Assembly: GCF_000376565.1 (NCBI RefSeq)
Contig: NZ_BARG01000002.1
Span: 1 to 64,000 of the forward strand
Source of the DNA: Streptomyces hokutonensis
GTDB taxonomy: Bacteria; Actinomycetota; Actinomycetes; Streptomycetales; Streptomycetaceae
Direction: 5' to 3'
DNA length: 64,000 bases
The notes beneath the pieces are model-generated. The model worked only from the letters and a program-made list of their open reading frames with translations. It was not told the origin of the DNA and made no database searches. Positions 33,578 through 43,102 of this stretch are shown one piece after another. The position numbers and the translations under genes were made by a program. The stretch's first letter is position 1, and each line of letters begins with the position of its first letter.

Positions 33578-34330
33578 TCAGCCGGTCGGGCAGGCGCCCG
33601 CGCCCGTACCGGCGCCGGTGAGTGCCCCGACGATCGCGGCACGGTCCGCGGCGACGGCGTCCTCGCCGACCACCCAGAGGGTCGCCGTGTGCGCGCCCTT
33701 CGGGACTCCGACCAGCACATGCTGCCCCTTGCGCGGCGCCGGGCTCGCCCCGGCGGACAGGACGACGCTGACGTCGGCCGGGCCGCTCGCGGGCCGGTAG
33801 GAGCGGGTGACGGCGACCGTGATCCGTTTCCGCGGGTCCGAACCCGGCTGTACGCCCGTCACGGTCCCCTCGACGAGGAGGCTGGAGCAGGCCACGTACA
33901 GCTCCGGGTCGGACAGCGCGCCCGGGGCACTGGAGCCCCCGCCGGAGCCGCCCGCCGCCTTGGACCCGGAGTCCGCGCTGCTGCTCCCCAAGGAGTCGGC
34001 GCCCCCGTTGTGCGCGACCAGCCAGGCGAGCCCGGTGATCATCCCGACCACCACCGCCATCGCGAGCGTGCCGTAGGCGAGGGCGCGCAGGCCCGGATGG
34101 CGCCGCGGTCGCACCTCGAGCGTGCTGCGCACCTTGGGCGCGGGCCTTTCCGCGGCCAGGGCCTCCCCGATGATCCCCAACTGCTCGCGCAGCAGCGCCA
34201 CATCGGCCGTCGCGGCCCGGTGCTCCGCCAGGTAGGCGGCGTCCGCGCGGGCCGCCTGAGGCACCGGCTCACCCGTGATCGCGGCCATCAGCGCGTCCAC
34301 GCCGTCGTACTCCTCGTTCTGCGTGGCCAC
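33578..34330 (-). CDS. Single-pass membrane protein, putative anti-sigma factor
   Basis: 250-residue protein with a cytoplasmic N-terminus (1-80, acidic to basic), one transmembrane helix at about 82-106, a Ser/Gly-rich linker and an extracytoplasmic domain of about 115 residues. It begins with GTG 1 nt after the stop of the ECF sigma gene, so the two are translationally coupled. That position and topology point to an anti-sigma factor. It lacks the usual HxxxCxxC zinc motif, so binding must use another surface. The extracellular portion is not recognisable. The family name is therefore inference. Confidence 0.72.
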   Translation of the reverse strand: MATQNEEYDGVDALMAAITGEPVPQAARADAAYLAEHRAATADVALLREQLGIIGEALAAERPAPKVRSTLEVRPRRHPGLRALAYGTLAMAVVVGMITGLAWLVAHNGGADSLGSSSADSGSKAAGGSGGGSSAPGALSDPELYVACSSLLVEGTVTGVQPGSDPRKRITVAVTRSYRPASGPADVSVVLSAGASPAPRKGQHVLVGVPKGAHTATLWVVGEDAVAADRAAIVGALTGAGTGAGACPTG

Positions 34331-34331
34331 G

Positions 34332-34853
34332 TCACACCACCTCGTCCTCGTGCAGGCGGTCGCGCAGCGCGCGGACCGCCGTGTGCAGCCTGCTCTTGAC
34401 CGTGCCCTCCGGGATGCCCAGCTCGTGCGCTATGGAACGCACCGGCAGATCGGCGAAGAAGCGGAGGACGAGGACCTGGCGCTGCTGGTCGGGCAGTTCG
34501 TCCAGGCCCTGGGCCACCGCGAGGGACAGGACACTCGTGTCCTCCCCGGAGGGGTGCGCGAGTTGGCGGAGGGAGGCCAGCCGCTCCCCCACCCGCTCCT
34601 GGCGGCGCCTGGCCCGGTGCCAGTCCATGGCGAAGTTCGAGGCGACGACCGCCGCCCACGCCGAGACGTCGCGCGGTGCCTCGTCGCCCTTCGCCGCGCG
34701 CTCCAGCAACCGCAGCCGTACCTGCTGGACCCCGTCCGGCAGATCCGCCTGCGGCACCCCGCCGAGCGCGAGCACCGCCCGCACCCGCCGTTCCTGGGCC
34801 GCGTCCAGCGGATCATCGCCCTCCCGGACCCGACGGGCCTTTCTGCGCAGCAC
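34332..34853 (-). CDS. ECF RNA polymerase sigma factor
   Basis: 173-residue group 4 sigma factor. Region 2 is seen at WAAVVASNFAMDWHRARRR (about 75-100) and region 4 at LPDQQRQVLVLRFFADLPVRSIAHELGIPEGTVKSRLHTAVRALR (about 118-165), including the HTH. The GTG at 34853 has AAGGGGG 7 nt upstream and gives the normal ECF length; an earlier start at 34997 adds unrelated sequence. A membrane protein gene follows within 1 nt, the expected sigma/anti-sigma pair responding to an envelope signal. The gene is divergent from asd. Confidence 0.9.
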   Translation of the reverse strand: MLRRKARRVREGDDPLDAAQERRVRAVLALGGVPQADLPDGVQQVRLRLLERAAKGDEAPRDVSAWAAVVASNFAMDWHRARRRQERVGERLASLRQLAHPSGEDTSVLSLAVAQGLDELPDQQRQVLVLRFFADLPVRSIAHELGIPEGTVKSRLHTAVRALRDRLHEDEVV

Positions 34854-34999
34854 AAGCCACCCCCTTCCCGCGTTTCCTCTACGACGCCGCAGCGCACGGA
34901 AACGTTCGGAGACGTAGGTCACACTGGCAAGGGCCGTGTCCCATTCCTCGGGCATGCGGGGCAAAGAATTGGACAGGTGGACCCGGGGCGGCCGCATGA

Positions 35000-36058
<1,059 letters not shown>

Positions 36059-36101
36059 CCCGGTCTTCCTCGCCCCCGCCGCCCCTACCCGTCCCATCCT
36101 C

Positions 36102-36166
36102 CTGGGGCTCCGCCCCAGACCCCGCTCCTCAGACGCCGGAGGGGCTGAACCTTCAGCCCGTCCGGC
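36102..36166. repeat. Dispersed REP-like intergenic repeat, copy 2
   Basis: Starts with CTGGGGCTCCGCCCCAG (36102-36118), continues with AGACCCC and an AGACGCCGGAGGGGCTGA segment, then an imperfect mirror of the last part (TTCAGCCCGTCCGGC). It has the same modular order as the copy at 8604-8673. It lies between the convergent asd and DUF1203 genes. Confidence 0.55.
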
Positions 36167-36167
36167 G

Positions 36168-36206
36168 TTCGAGGTGCGCAGGGCGCTACGCCCTGCGCAC
36201 CTCGAA
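36168..36206. terminator. Perfect 18-bp hairpin straddling the DUF1203 stop codon
   Basis: Arms 36168-36185 and 36189-36206 are exact complements; the 3-nt loop is the TAG stop of the DUF1203 gene on the minus strand. The last six sense codons (FEVRRA) form one arm. No T-run follows, but it is a very stable stem. Confidence 0.7.
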
Positions 36207-36647
36207 GAAGAAACACCCGTACTCGACGGCCCGGACGTGGACAACAACCACGGACGGGTCGTCGAAGGCCCTGCGGAAGGCCTCGTCGTCGAGGGTGTCC
36301 ACCAGCTCGCCGCCGAGGATGTGGCCCTCGGCCGAGTAGCGGCGCAGCACCCGGTGGGCGTCCGCGAAGGGGTACCCCGAGCCGGCCGCAGGCCCCCCGC
36401 ACTCCTCCGCGTGGACGAACACCGGCCCCACCTCGTCGTACGCCCCCGCATCCGCCGCCCAGCGGCGCACTGGGGCGTACGAGACGAGGGCGATCCGCTC
36501 GCCCGGCTCGCTGCGGCGCAGGCAGCAGCGGAGCGGAGCGCCGCCCTCCTCATCGAGTACGGGAACCATTCCGCGGCCCGCATCGTCAGCAGAGCGCAGC
36601 TCCTTCAGGACCGTGGGGTCGATGGGTCGTGCCGTGTACGTCGTCAT
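36186..36647 (-). CDS. DUF1203 domain protein
   Basis: 153-residue cytoplasmic protein of the DUF1203 family. Conserved landmarks are PLRCCLRRSEPGERIALVSY, the GPVFVHAEECGG segment and YPFADAHRVLRRY. The molecular role of the family is not established. The start ATG at 36647 is divergent from the second pepN, with a 112-bp shared promoter region. Its 3' end is fused to a perfect hairpin whose loop is the stop codon, next to a dispersed repeat. Confidence 0.88.
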   Translation of the reverse strand: MTTYTARPIDPTVLKELRSADDAGRGMVPVLDEEGGAPLRCCLRRSEPGERIALVSYAPVRRWAADAGAYDEVGPVFVHAEECGGPAAGSGYPFADAHRVLRRYSAEGHILGGELVDTLDDEAFRRAFDDPSVVVVHVRAVEYGCFFFEVRRA

Positions 36648-36759
36648 GACTCCAGGCTCGCGCCCGTCCGCCCCACTGACCGGCGGGATACGGACATCGC
36701 GTTCCGGTCAGGTCCCGTGGAAGGATGGCGCAACCCACACATAACGAGGAGATGACCGC

Positions 36760-39333
36760 GTGCCTGGCACAAACCTGACTCGCGAAGAGGCGCAGCAGCG
36801 GGCGACGCTGCTCACCGTTGACTCGTACGAGATCGATCTCGACCTCTCCGGCGCGCAGGAGGGCGGGACCTACAGGTCCGCGACGACGGTGCGCTTCGAT
36901 GTGACGGAGGGCGGCACCGAGTCCTTCATCGACCTGGTCGCCCCGGCCGTCCACGAGGTGACGCTGAACGGCGACCCGCTCGACCCCGACGAGGTCTTCA
37001 AGGACTCGCGGATCGCCCTGGCCGGGCTGTTGGAAGGGCCGAACATCCTGCGCGTGGTCGCGGACTGCGCGTACACCAACACCGGTGAGGGACTGCACCG
37101 GTTCGTCGACCCCGTCGACCAACAGGCGTACCTCTACACCCAGTTCGAGGTCCCGGACGCGCGCCGCGTCTTCGCCAGCTTCGAGCAGCCCGACCTCAAG
37201 GCCACCTTCCAGTTCACCGTGAAGGCGCCGACCGGCTGGACCGTCATCTCCAACTCCCCGACGCCCGAACCCCGGGACGACACCTGGGTGTTCGAGCCGA
37301 CGCCCCGCATCTCGACGTACATCACGGCGCTCATCGTCGGGCCGTACCACTCCGTGCACAGCGTGTACGAGAAGGACGGGCAGTCCGTCCCGCTCGGCAT
37401 CTACTGCCGGCCCTCGCTCGCCGAGTACCTCGACTCGGACGCGATCTTCGAGGTGACGCGGCAGGGCTTCGACTGGTTCCAGGAGAAGTTCGCCTACGCG
37501 TACCCCTTCAAGAAGTACGACCAGCTGTTCGTCCCGGAGTTCAACGCGGGCGCGATGGAGAACGCCGGTGCCGTCACCATCCGGGACCAGTACGTCTTCC
37601 GCTCCAAGGTGACCGACGCCGCCTACGAGGTGCGCGCGGAGACGATCCTGCACGAGCTGGCCCACATGTGGTTCGGCGACCTCGTGACGATGGAGTGGTG
37701 GAACGACCTGTGGCTGAACGAGTCGTTCGCCACGTACACCTCCATCGCCTGCCAGGCGTACGCGCCGGACTCGCGCTGGCCGCACTCGTGGACGACGTTC
37801 GCCAACTCGATGAAGACCTGGGCCTACCGGCAGGACCAACTGCCGTCCACGCACCCGATCATGGCCGAGATCCGCGACCTGGACGACGTCCTCGTCAACT
37901 TCGACGGCATCACCTACGCCAAGGGCGCGAGCGTGCTGAAGCAGCTCGTCGCCTACGTCGGCATGGACGAGTTCTTCGCGGGCGTACAGGCGTACTTCAA
38001 GCGGCACGCGTACGGCAACACCCGCCTCTCCGACCTGCTCGGCGCGCTGGAGGAGACCTCCGGGCGTGACCTGAGCGCCTGGTCGAAGGCGTGGCTCCAG
38101 ACGGCCGGCATCAACATCCTGCGCCCGGAGATCGAGACGGACGCGGACGGTGTCATCACCGCCTTCGCGATCCGCCAGGAGGCCCCGGCCCTGCCCGCCG
38201 GAGCCAAGGGCGAGCCGACGCTGCGCCCGCACCGGATTGCGGTCGGCCTGTACGAACTCGACGAAGAGACCGGCAAGTTGGTGCGCGACGAGCGCGTCGA
38301 GCTGGACGTGGACGGCGAGTTGACCGCCGTACCGCAGCTGGTCGGCAAGCGCCGTCCGGACGTGGTGCTGCTCAACGACGACGACCTGTCGTACGCGAAG
38401 GTCCGCCTCGACGAGCAGTCCCTCGCGTTCGTCACCGAGCACCTCGGCGACTTCGAGTCCTCCCTTCCCCGCGCCCTGTGCTGGGCCTCGGCCTGGGACA
38501 TGACCCGCGACGCCGAACTCGCCACCCGCGACTACCTCTCCCTCGTCCTCTCGGGCATCGGCAAGGAGTCCGACATCGGTGTCGTGCAGTCGCTCCAGCG
38601 GCAGGTGAAGCTGGCGATCGAGCTGTACGCCGACCCGGCCGCCCGCGAGGCGCTGCTCACCCGCTGGACGGACGCCACGCTGGCGCACCTGCGCTCCGCC
38701 GAGGCGGGCAGCGACCACCAGCTGGCGTGGGCCCGCGCGTTCGCGTCCACGGCCCGTACGCCGGAGCAACTCGACCTGCTGGACGCCCTGTTGGAGGGCA
38801 CCCAGACCATCGAGGGCCTGGCCGTCGACACCGAGCTGCGCTGGGCGTTCGTCGAACGCCTCGCGGCCGTGGGCCAGTTCGACGAGACGGAGATCGCCGG
38901 CGAGTACGAGCGGGACAGGACGGCCGCCGGTGAGCGCCACGCGGCGACCGCCCGTGCCGCCCGCCCGACCGAGGAGGCGAAGGCGGAGGCCTGGGCGCAG
39001 GTCGTCGAGTCCGACAAGCTCCCCAACGCCCTTCAGGAAGCGGTGATCTCGGGCTTCGTCCAGACCGGCCAGCGCGAACTGCTGGCGCCGTACACGGAGA
39101 AGTACTTCGCGGCGGTCAAGGAGATCTGGGACGCCCGTTCGCACGAGATCGCCCAGCAGATCGCGGTCGGCCTCTACCCGTCGATCCAGGTCTCCCAGGA
39201 CACCCTGGACCGCACGGACGCCTGGCTGACGGCGGCCGAGCCCAACGCGGCCCTGCGCCGCCTGGTCTCGGAGTCCCGCTCGGGCGTTGAGCGCGCCCTG
39301 AAGGCCCAGGCCGCGGACGCGGCTGCTTCGTAG
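36760..39333 (+). CDS. pepN: Aminopeptidase N (M1 family), paralogue 2
   Basis: 857-residue M1 zinc aminopeptidase. GAMEN is at 264-268 and the zinc site HELAH at 298-302 with E321. The C-terminal ERAP1-like domain is present. It is collinear with the 865-residue copy at 17814-20411 over the whole length, including shared blocks such as HMWFGDLVTMEWW and SVLKQLVAYVG. The GTG start has GAGGAG 9 nt upstream. Both copies keep all catalytic residues, so they are probably two active enzymes with different specificity or regulation. A terminator follows. Confidence 0.96.
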   Translation: MPGTNLTREEAQQRATLLTVDSYEIDLDLSGAQEGGTYRSATTVRFDVTEGGTESFIDLVAPAVHEVTLNGDPLDPDEVFKDSRIALAGLLEGPNILRVVADCAYTNTGEGLHRFVDPVDQQAYLYTQFEVPDARRVFASFEQPDLKATFQFTVKAPTGWTVISNSPTPEPRDDTWVFEPTPRISTYITALIVGPYHSVHSVYEKDGQSVPLGIYCRPSLAEYLDSDAIFEVTRQGFDWFQEKFAYAYPFKKYDQLFVPEFNAGAMENAGAVTIRDQYVFRSKVTDAAYEVRAETILHELAHMWFGDLVTMEWWNDLWLNESFATYTSIACQAYAPDSRWPHSWTTFANSMKTWAYRQDQLPSTHPIMAEIRDLDDVLVNFDGITYAKGASVLKQLVAYVGMDEFFAGVQAYFKRHAYGNTRLSDLLGALEETSGRDLSAWSKAWLQTAGINILRPEIETDADGVITAFAIRQEAPALPAGAKGEPTLRPHRIAVGLYELDEETGKLVRDERVELDVDGELTAVPQLVGKRRPDVVLLNDDDLSYAKVRLDEQSLAFVTEHLGDFESSLPRALCWASAWDMTRDAELATRDYLSLVLSGIGKESDIGVVQSLQRQVKLAIELYADPAAREALLTRWTDATLAHLRSAEAGSDHQLAWARAFASTARTPEQLDLLDALLEGTQTIEGLAVDTELRWAFVERLAAVGQFDETEIAGEYERDRTAAGERHAATARAARPTEEAKAEAWAQVVESDKLPNALQEAVISGFVQTGQRELLAPYTEKYFAAVKEIWDARSHEIAQQIAVGLYPSIQVSQDTLDRTDAWLTAAEPNAALRRLVSESRSGVERALKAQAADAAAS

Positions 39334-39354
39334 TCACTTCCGCTACGGCCATGA

Positions 39355-39381
39355 GGGCGCCCGGCGTGAAGCCGGGCGCCC
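39355..39381. terminator. Bidirectional terminator between pepN copy 2 and the SDR gene
   Basis: Perfect 11-bp stem GGGCGCCCGGC (39355-39365) with GCCGGGCGCCC (39371-39381), 5-nt loop GTGAA, between convergent genes. Confidence 0.8.
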
Positions 39382-39388
39382 TTCGCCG

Positions 39389-40162
39389 TCACCCCGGGAA
39401 CATCCCGCCGGTGACGTTGACGAACGTGCCGGTGATGCTCGCCGCGTGGTCCGAGGCGAGGAACACGGCGGTCGCGGTGATCTCGGCGAGGGTGGGGTTG
39501 CGGCGGGTCATGCGCAGGCTCGACAGGTGACCCAGGATCCCCTGGATCGCCGCCTCGTTGAGGTCGGGGTTGACCTTGCCGAGCTTCTCGATGGTGAGCG
39601 TCTCGGGGATGCCGGCGGCCCAGATCCCGACCGCGCGCACCCCGCGCGGGCCCAGCTCCATCGCCAGGTTGCGCACCAGGCTGTCGGTCGCCGCGTCGGC
39701 GGGACCGGTGCCGCCCATCATCGGACTGCCGTGCGCGGAACCGCTGTTGAGGGTGAGGACGACACCGCTGCCCCGCTCGGCCATGCGGCGGGCGGCGGCG
39801 CGGGCGGTGATGAAGTTGGCGCGGGTGCCGTTGACGACCGGCGCCAGGAAGTCGTCGACGGGCATGTCGGTGATCGGCAGGCCCTGCACATCACCGCGCG
39901 AGACGAGGTTGAAGGACACGTCCACGTCCCCGACCCGGGCGAGGTGTTCCTCCACGGCCGTCTCGTCGAGCGCGTCGACGACGGCCACCTCGGCGTCCTT
40001 GAGGCCCGTTTTCCCGATGTCGGCGGCCACGGCCTCCAGCGTCTCCCGGGTGCGTCCCACGAGGTGGACGCGGGCGCCCTCGGCGGCGAAGGCACGGGCG
40101 ACCGCGCCGCCGATCGAGCCTCCGGCGCCGTAGACGACCGCGGTCCTGTCGGTGAGCAGCAT
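39389..40162 (-). CDS. SDR-family oxidoreductase lacking the canonical YxxxK
   Basis: 257-residue short-chain dehydrogenase fold. The nucleotide motif GAGGSIGGAVAR lies near residue 12 and the C-terminal SITGTFVNVTGGMFPG is typical. At the usual catalytic region the sequence is NSGSAHGSPMMGGTGPADAATDSL: a Ser is present but the YxxxK pair is replaced by Gly/Pro and Thr. It may be a non-catalytic or divergent member. AAGGAG lies 7 nt before the ATG. It lies 72 bp downstream of the Zn-ribbon sigma factor on the same strand; oxidoreductases are common partners of such sigma factors. Confidence 0.85.
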   Translation of the reverse strand: MLLTDRTAVVYGAGGSIGGAVARAFAAEGARVHLVGRTRETLEAVAADIGKTGLKDAEVAVVDALDETAVEEHLARVGDVDVSFNLVSRGDVQGLPITDMPVDDFLAPVVNGTRANFITARAAARRMAERGSGVVLTLNSGSAHGSPMMGGTGPADAATDSLVRNLAMELGPRGVRAVGIWAAGIPETLTIEKLGKVNPDLNEAAIQGILGHLSSLRMTRRNPTLAEITATAVFLASDHAASITGTFVNVTGGMFPG

Positions 40163-40234
40163 GGTGAACTCCTTGTGGGTCAGGTGTCGTTCGAGTCGGC
40201 TGTACAGACGCACGCGGGGTCCACCACTCATCGG

Positions 40235-41530
40235 TCACAGCCGCAGGGGCAGTCCGAAGGCCGGGAAGAGGTGCGGTTCGAAGGAGGTGATCTCCACGAT
40301 CCGGTCGTCCGCGCCGAAGCGGAGCACGTCGAGAACTTGAGCCCGGTAGACGGTCGTTCCGGGCCGTCGGACGTAACCCCCGGCCGCGAGCTGCCCGTTG
40401 GCGCGTGCGGGGAGGTGGCGCCAGTGGCCCAGGAACATGGGCGAGTTGGCGTCGAGGCTGACGCTCAGGAACTCCACGAGCGCGTCACGGCCGGTGAACC
40501 AGAACGGGTTCGGCGGCATGGTGAGGGTGACGTCCTCGCTGAGCAGCGCGGCGACCTCGGACAGGTCGAGGCGTTCGGCGGCGGCCATGTACCGCTTGAC
40601 CAGGGTGCGTTGGTGCTCGGTGGGTCCGTCGGCCGTCCAGTCCGCGCGCCGGCCGGGGAGGTGGTCGCGCAGGGTGGGGCGGGCGCGTTGCAGCGCGCTG
40701 TTGACCGAGGCCACGGTCATGTCGAGGGCCTCGCCGGTCTCCACGGCGGTCAGCCCGAGCACGTCCCGCAGCACCAGCACCGCGCGCTGACGCGGCGGGA
40801 GGTGCTGGACGGCGGCCAGGAAGACCAGTTCGAGGGTCTCGCGGGAGACGGCGGCGGCCTCCGGCTGCTCCTCGGCGGACGGCAACTCGTCGTCGGGATA
40901 GGGCTGTAGCCAGGTGATACGGGCGGGCGGCTCCCCGCCGCCGTGGTTCATGCCGGGCAAGGGCTCGTACCGCTTGGGGCGGCGGGCCGTACGGCGCTGG
41001 AAGTCCAGGCAGGCGTTGGTCGCGATGCGATACAGCCACGTACGGGCACCGGCCCGCCCCTGGAAGGTGTCCCGGGCCCGCCAGGCCCGCAGGAACGTCT
41101 CCTGCACCAGGTCCTCGGCATCGTCGTACGACCCGGTCATGCGGTAGCAGTGGACCTGGATCTCACGGCGGTGGGACTCGACGAGCGCGGCGAAGTCGCC
41201 TTCGTCGAGCGGGACTTCCGTAACGGCCGGACGAGTGACGGATTCCTGAGCGGTGTCGCGCGCCGTCCGCGCCACCCGCCGCAACCGCGCGACGGACGAC
41301 GACAGTTCCGTCACCCCGGAGTAGAAGACGGAGGGCGGCTGAGGCACCAGCTCCTCCACCTGCCGGCCGATCTCCTTGATCAGGCCGTGCACACTTACTC
41401 CGCCGCTCCCCTGCCGCTCCCGGTAGGCCTTCTGCCGGCAGGCGGCGGAGCAGTAGACGGAGCGCCGACCGGTACGGCCCGTCTGCGCGGTGAGCGGCTT
41501 GCCACAGCTGGGGCAGGATGCATCGGCCAC
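40235..41530 (-). CDS. ECF sigma factor with N-terminal zinc ribbon and C-terminal SnoaL-like domain (TIGR02960-like)
   Basis: 431-residue sigma-70-type protein. Residues 1-40 form a zinc ribbon (C6-x2-C9 and C27-x3-C31, YCSAACRQKAYRER) normally seen as a separate small protein. Region 2 (about 110-185: RMTGSYDDAEDLVQETFLRAWR), the TWLQPYPDDELP linker typical of the SigG/SigX5 group, and region 4 (about 245-290) follow. The C-terminal third is a SnoaL-like domain that modulates such sigma factors in place of an anti-sigma protein. The GTG at 41530 has GGAGG 5 nt upstream. The start lies 136 nt inside the transporter gene. Confidence 0.88.
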   Translation of the reverse strand: MADASCPSCGKPLTAQTGRTGRRSVYCSAACRQKAYRERQGSGGVSVHGLIKEIGRQVEELVPQPPSVFYSGVTELSSSVARLRRVARTARDTAQESVTRPAVTEVPLDEGDFAALVESHRREIQVHCYRMTGSYDDAEDLVQETFLRAWRARDTFQGRAGARTWLYRIATNACLDFQRRTARRPKRYEPLPGMNHGGGEPPARITWLQPYPDDELPSAEEQPEAAAVSRETLELVFLAAVQHLPPRQRAVLVLRDVLGLTAVETGEALDMTVASVNSALQRARPTLRDHLPGRRADWTADGPTEHQRTLVKRYMAAAERLDLSEVAALLSEDVTLTMPPNPFWFTGRDALVEFLSVSLDANSPMFLGHWRHLPARANGQLAAGGYVRRPGTTVYRAQVLDVLRFGADDRIVEITSFEPHLFPAFGLPLRL

Positions 41531-42447
41531 GGGCGCCTCCGGCGTTGCGTCACGGCGTTCCCGCGTGACGCTACCTCCCGGACGGAAACGGCAGGGGTAC
41601 GCGCCCCGATCTGCCCGGCGATCGTCGCCCCGAACGCCAGCGCCATCCCGGCCATCTGCAACGGCGTGAGCGCCTGTCCGAGCGCCGCCCAGCCGACGAC
41701 GGCCGCGGTCAGCGGGGAGAGCGGGCCGAGGAGGGTGACCTGGGTGGCGGAGAGCCGGCCGATGCCGCGGAACCAGAGCCAGTACGCGACCGCCGTGTTC
41801 GCCAGCGCGAGATACAGATAGCCGCCGACCGCCCGCCCGTCGAGCGCGGGCGGCGCCCCCTCGGCCAGGAAGGCGACGGGGGCTATGAGCAGGCCCCCGG
41901 CCGTGAGCTGCCAGCCGGTGAGGGCGAGCGGGCCGACGCCGTCCGGGCGGCCCCACCGCTTGGTGAGCACGGTGCCGGTGGACATCGAGGCCGTGGACGC
42001 GAGGGCCGCGAGCACACCGACCGGGTCGAGCGCACCGGCCGCCTTCAGTACGACGAGGCTCACGCCGAAGGCCGCGAGGGCACCGGTGAGCACGCTCCGG
42101 GCCGTGGGCCGCTGCCCCAGCAGGACCGCCGAGAGGCCCACGACGATCAGCGGCCCGATGGAGCCGACGACCGAGGCCATGCCACCGGGGAGCCGGTACG
42201 CGGACAGGAACAGCAGCGGGAAGAAGGCGCCGATGTTCAGCGCGCCGAGCACGGTCGCCTTCCACCACCAGGCACCGCGCGGCAGCACCCGGGCCAGCGC
42301 GAGGAGCACGAGACCGGCGGGGAGCGCGCGCATCAGGCCGGTGAAGAGGGGGCGGTCGGGCGGGAGGAACTGGGTGGTGACGGCGTAGGTCGTGCCCCAG
42401 GAGACGGGGGCGAGGGCGGTGAGGACGATGGTGGCGGAGCGGTTCAT
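41395..42447 (-). CDS. EamA/DMT-superfamily transporter
   Basis: 350-residue membrane protein with ten predicted helices in two EamA repeats, ending near AGMALAFGATIAGQIG (about residue 280). The remaining 70 residues are Arg/Pro-rich and contain no helix; their last 45 codons overlap the zinc-ribbon region of the sigma gene in another frame. Exports small metabolites or amino acids; the substrate is unknown. AAGGAG lies 5 nt before the ATG. It is divergent from a MarR regulator with palindromic sites between the starts. The disordered tail probably reflects loss of an earlier stop. Confidence 0.88.
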   Translation of the reverse strand: MNRSATIVLTALAPVSWGTTYAVTTQFLPPDRPLFTGLMRALPAGLVLLALARVLPRGAWWWKATVLGALNIGAFFPLLFLSAYRLPGGMASVVGSIGPLIVVGLSAVLLGQRPTARSVLTGALAAFGVSLVVLKAAGALDPVGVLAALASTASMSTGTVLTKRWGRPDGVGPLALTGWQLTAGGLLIAPVAFLAEGAPPALDGRAVGGYLYLALANTAVAYWLWFRGIGRLSATQVTLLGPLSPLTAAVVGWAALGQALTPLQMAGMALAFGATIAGQIGARTPAVSVREVASRGNAVTQRRRRPWPMHPAPAVASRSPRRRAVPVGAPSTAPPPAGRRPTGSGRGAAE

Positions 42448-42461
42448 GCCATCTCCTTCAT

Positions 42462-42515
42462 AAGTAACTTGCCGCTAATTAGCTTAGCTGCAAGCAACTT
42501 TCCGTCAAGTTACTT
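42462..42515. promoter_or_regulatory. MarR-type operator region between DMT transporter and marR gene
   Basis: AAGTAACTTG (42462-42471) and CAAGTTACTT (42506-42515) are exact complements; between them lie the palindrome GCTAATTAGC (42474-42483) and a further CAAGCAACTT half-site. The A+T-rich block stands out in this G+C-rich sequence and covers both promoters. Confidence 0.65.
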
Positions 42516-42553
42516 TCTTGCGGGCGACCCGTCCACCGGCCGATACTCGACGC

Positions 42554-43078
42554 ATGAGTGCACGCCCCGAGCAGCGCAAGGACCCCGTCGACGCGATCGT
42601 CGAGCAGTGGGCGGTGGTGCGGCCCGACCTGGACACCGCCGCGATGGAGGTCTTCGGGCGGATCTTCCGGCTCTCCCGGGCCATGGGCGACAGCATGGAG
42701 AAGGCGTACGCGCCGCACGGCATCTCGCGCGGCGAGTTCGACGTCCTCGCGACCCTGCGCCGGGCCGGTGAGCCGTACACCCTCTCGCCGCGCGAGCTCT
42801 CGGCGACGCTGATGCTCACCACGGGCGGCATGACCGGCCGCCTCGACAAACTGGAACGGGCCGGCCTGCTCCGCCGCTCCCCCGACCCGCACGACCGGCG
42901 GGGGCTCCAAGTGACCCTGACGGAGAAGGGGTTGGCGCTCATCGACGAGGCGGTGGGGGCGGGGCTGGCGGCCCAGCAGAAGGCCCTGTCCGCCGCCCTC
43001 GACGGGGAACAGGTCGGACAACTGGCCGATCTACTGCGGGAGTTGCTGAACGGGACGGCGGCCGCCGCGCGGGAGTGA
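42554..43078 (+). CDS. MarR-family transcriptional regulator
   Basis: 174-residue winged-helix repressor. A dimerisation helix at the N-terminus (EVFGRIFRLSRAMGDSMEKAY) is followed by the MarR wing domain: SRGEFDVLATLRRAG, LTTGGMTGRLDKLERAGLLRR and DPHDRRGLQVTLTEKG. It probably represses itself and the divergent DMT transporter, and is relieved by a small aromatic or drug-like ligand. No strong ribosome site precedes the ATG at 42554. Stop to the convergent AraC gene is 24 nt with no terminator. Confidence 0.93.
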   Translation: MSARPEQRKDPVDAIVEQWAVVRPDLDTAAMEVFGRIFRLSRAMGDSMEKAYAPHGISRGEFDVLATLRRAGEPYTLSPRELSATLMLTTGGMTGRLDKLERAGLLRRSPDPHDRRGLQVTLTEKGLALIDEAVGAGLAAQQKALSAALDGEQVGQLADLLRELLNGTAAAARE

Positions 43079-43102
43079 CACCGCTTCGAGGAGCCCGCCG
43101 CG

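Noticed and set aside
36586..39144. An 852-codon antisense frame over pepN copy 2
   Set aside because: Same artefact as for copy 1; no domain or ribosome site.
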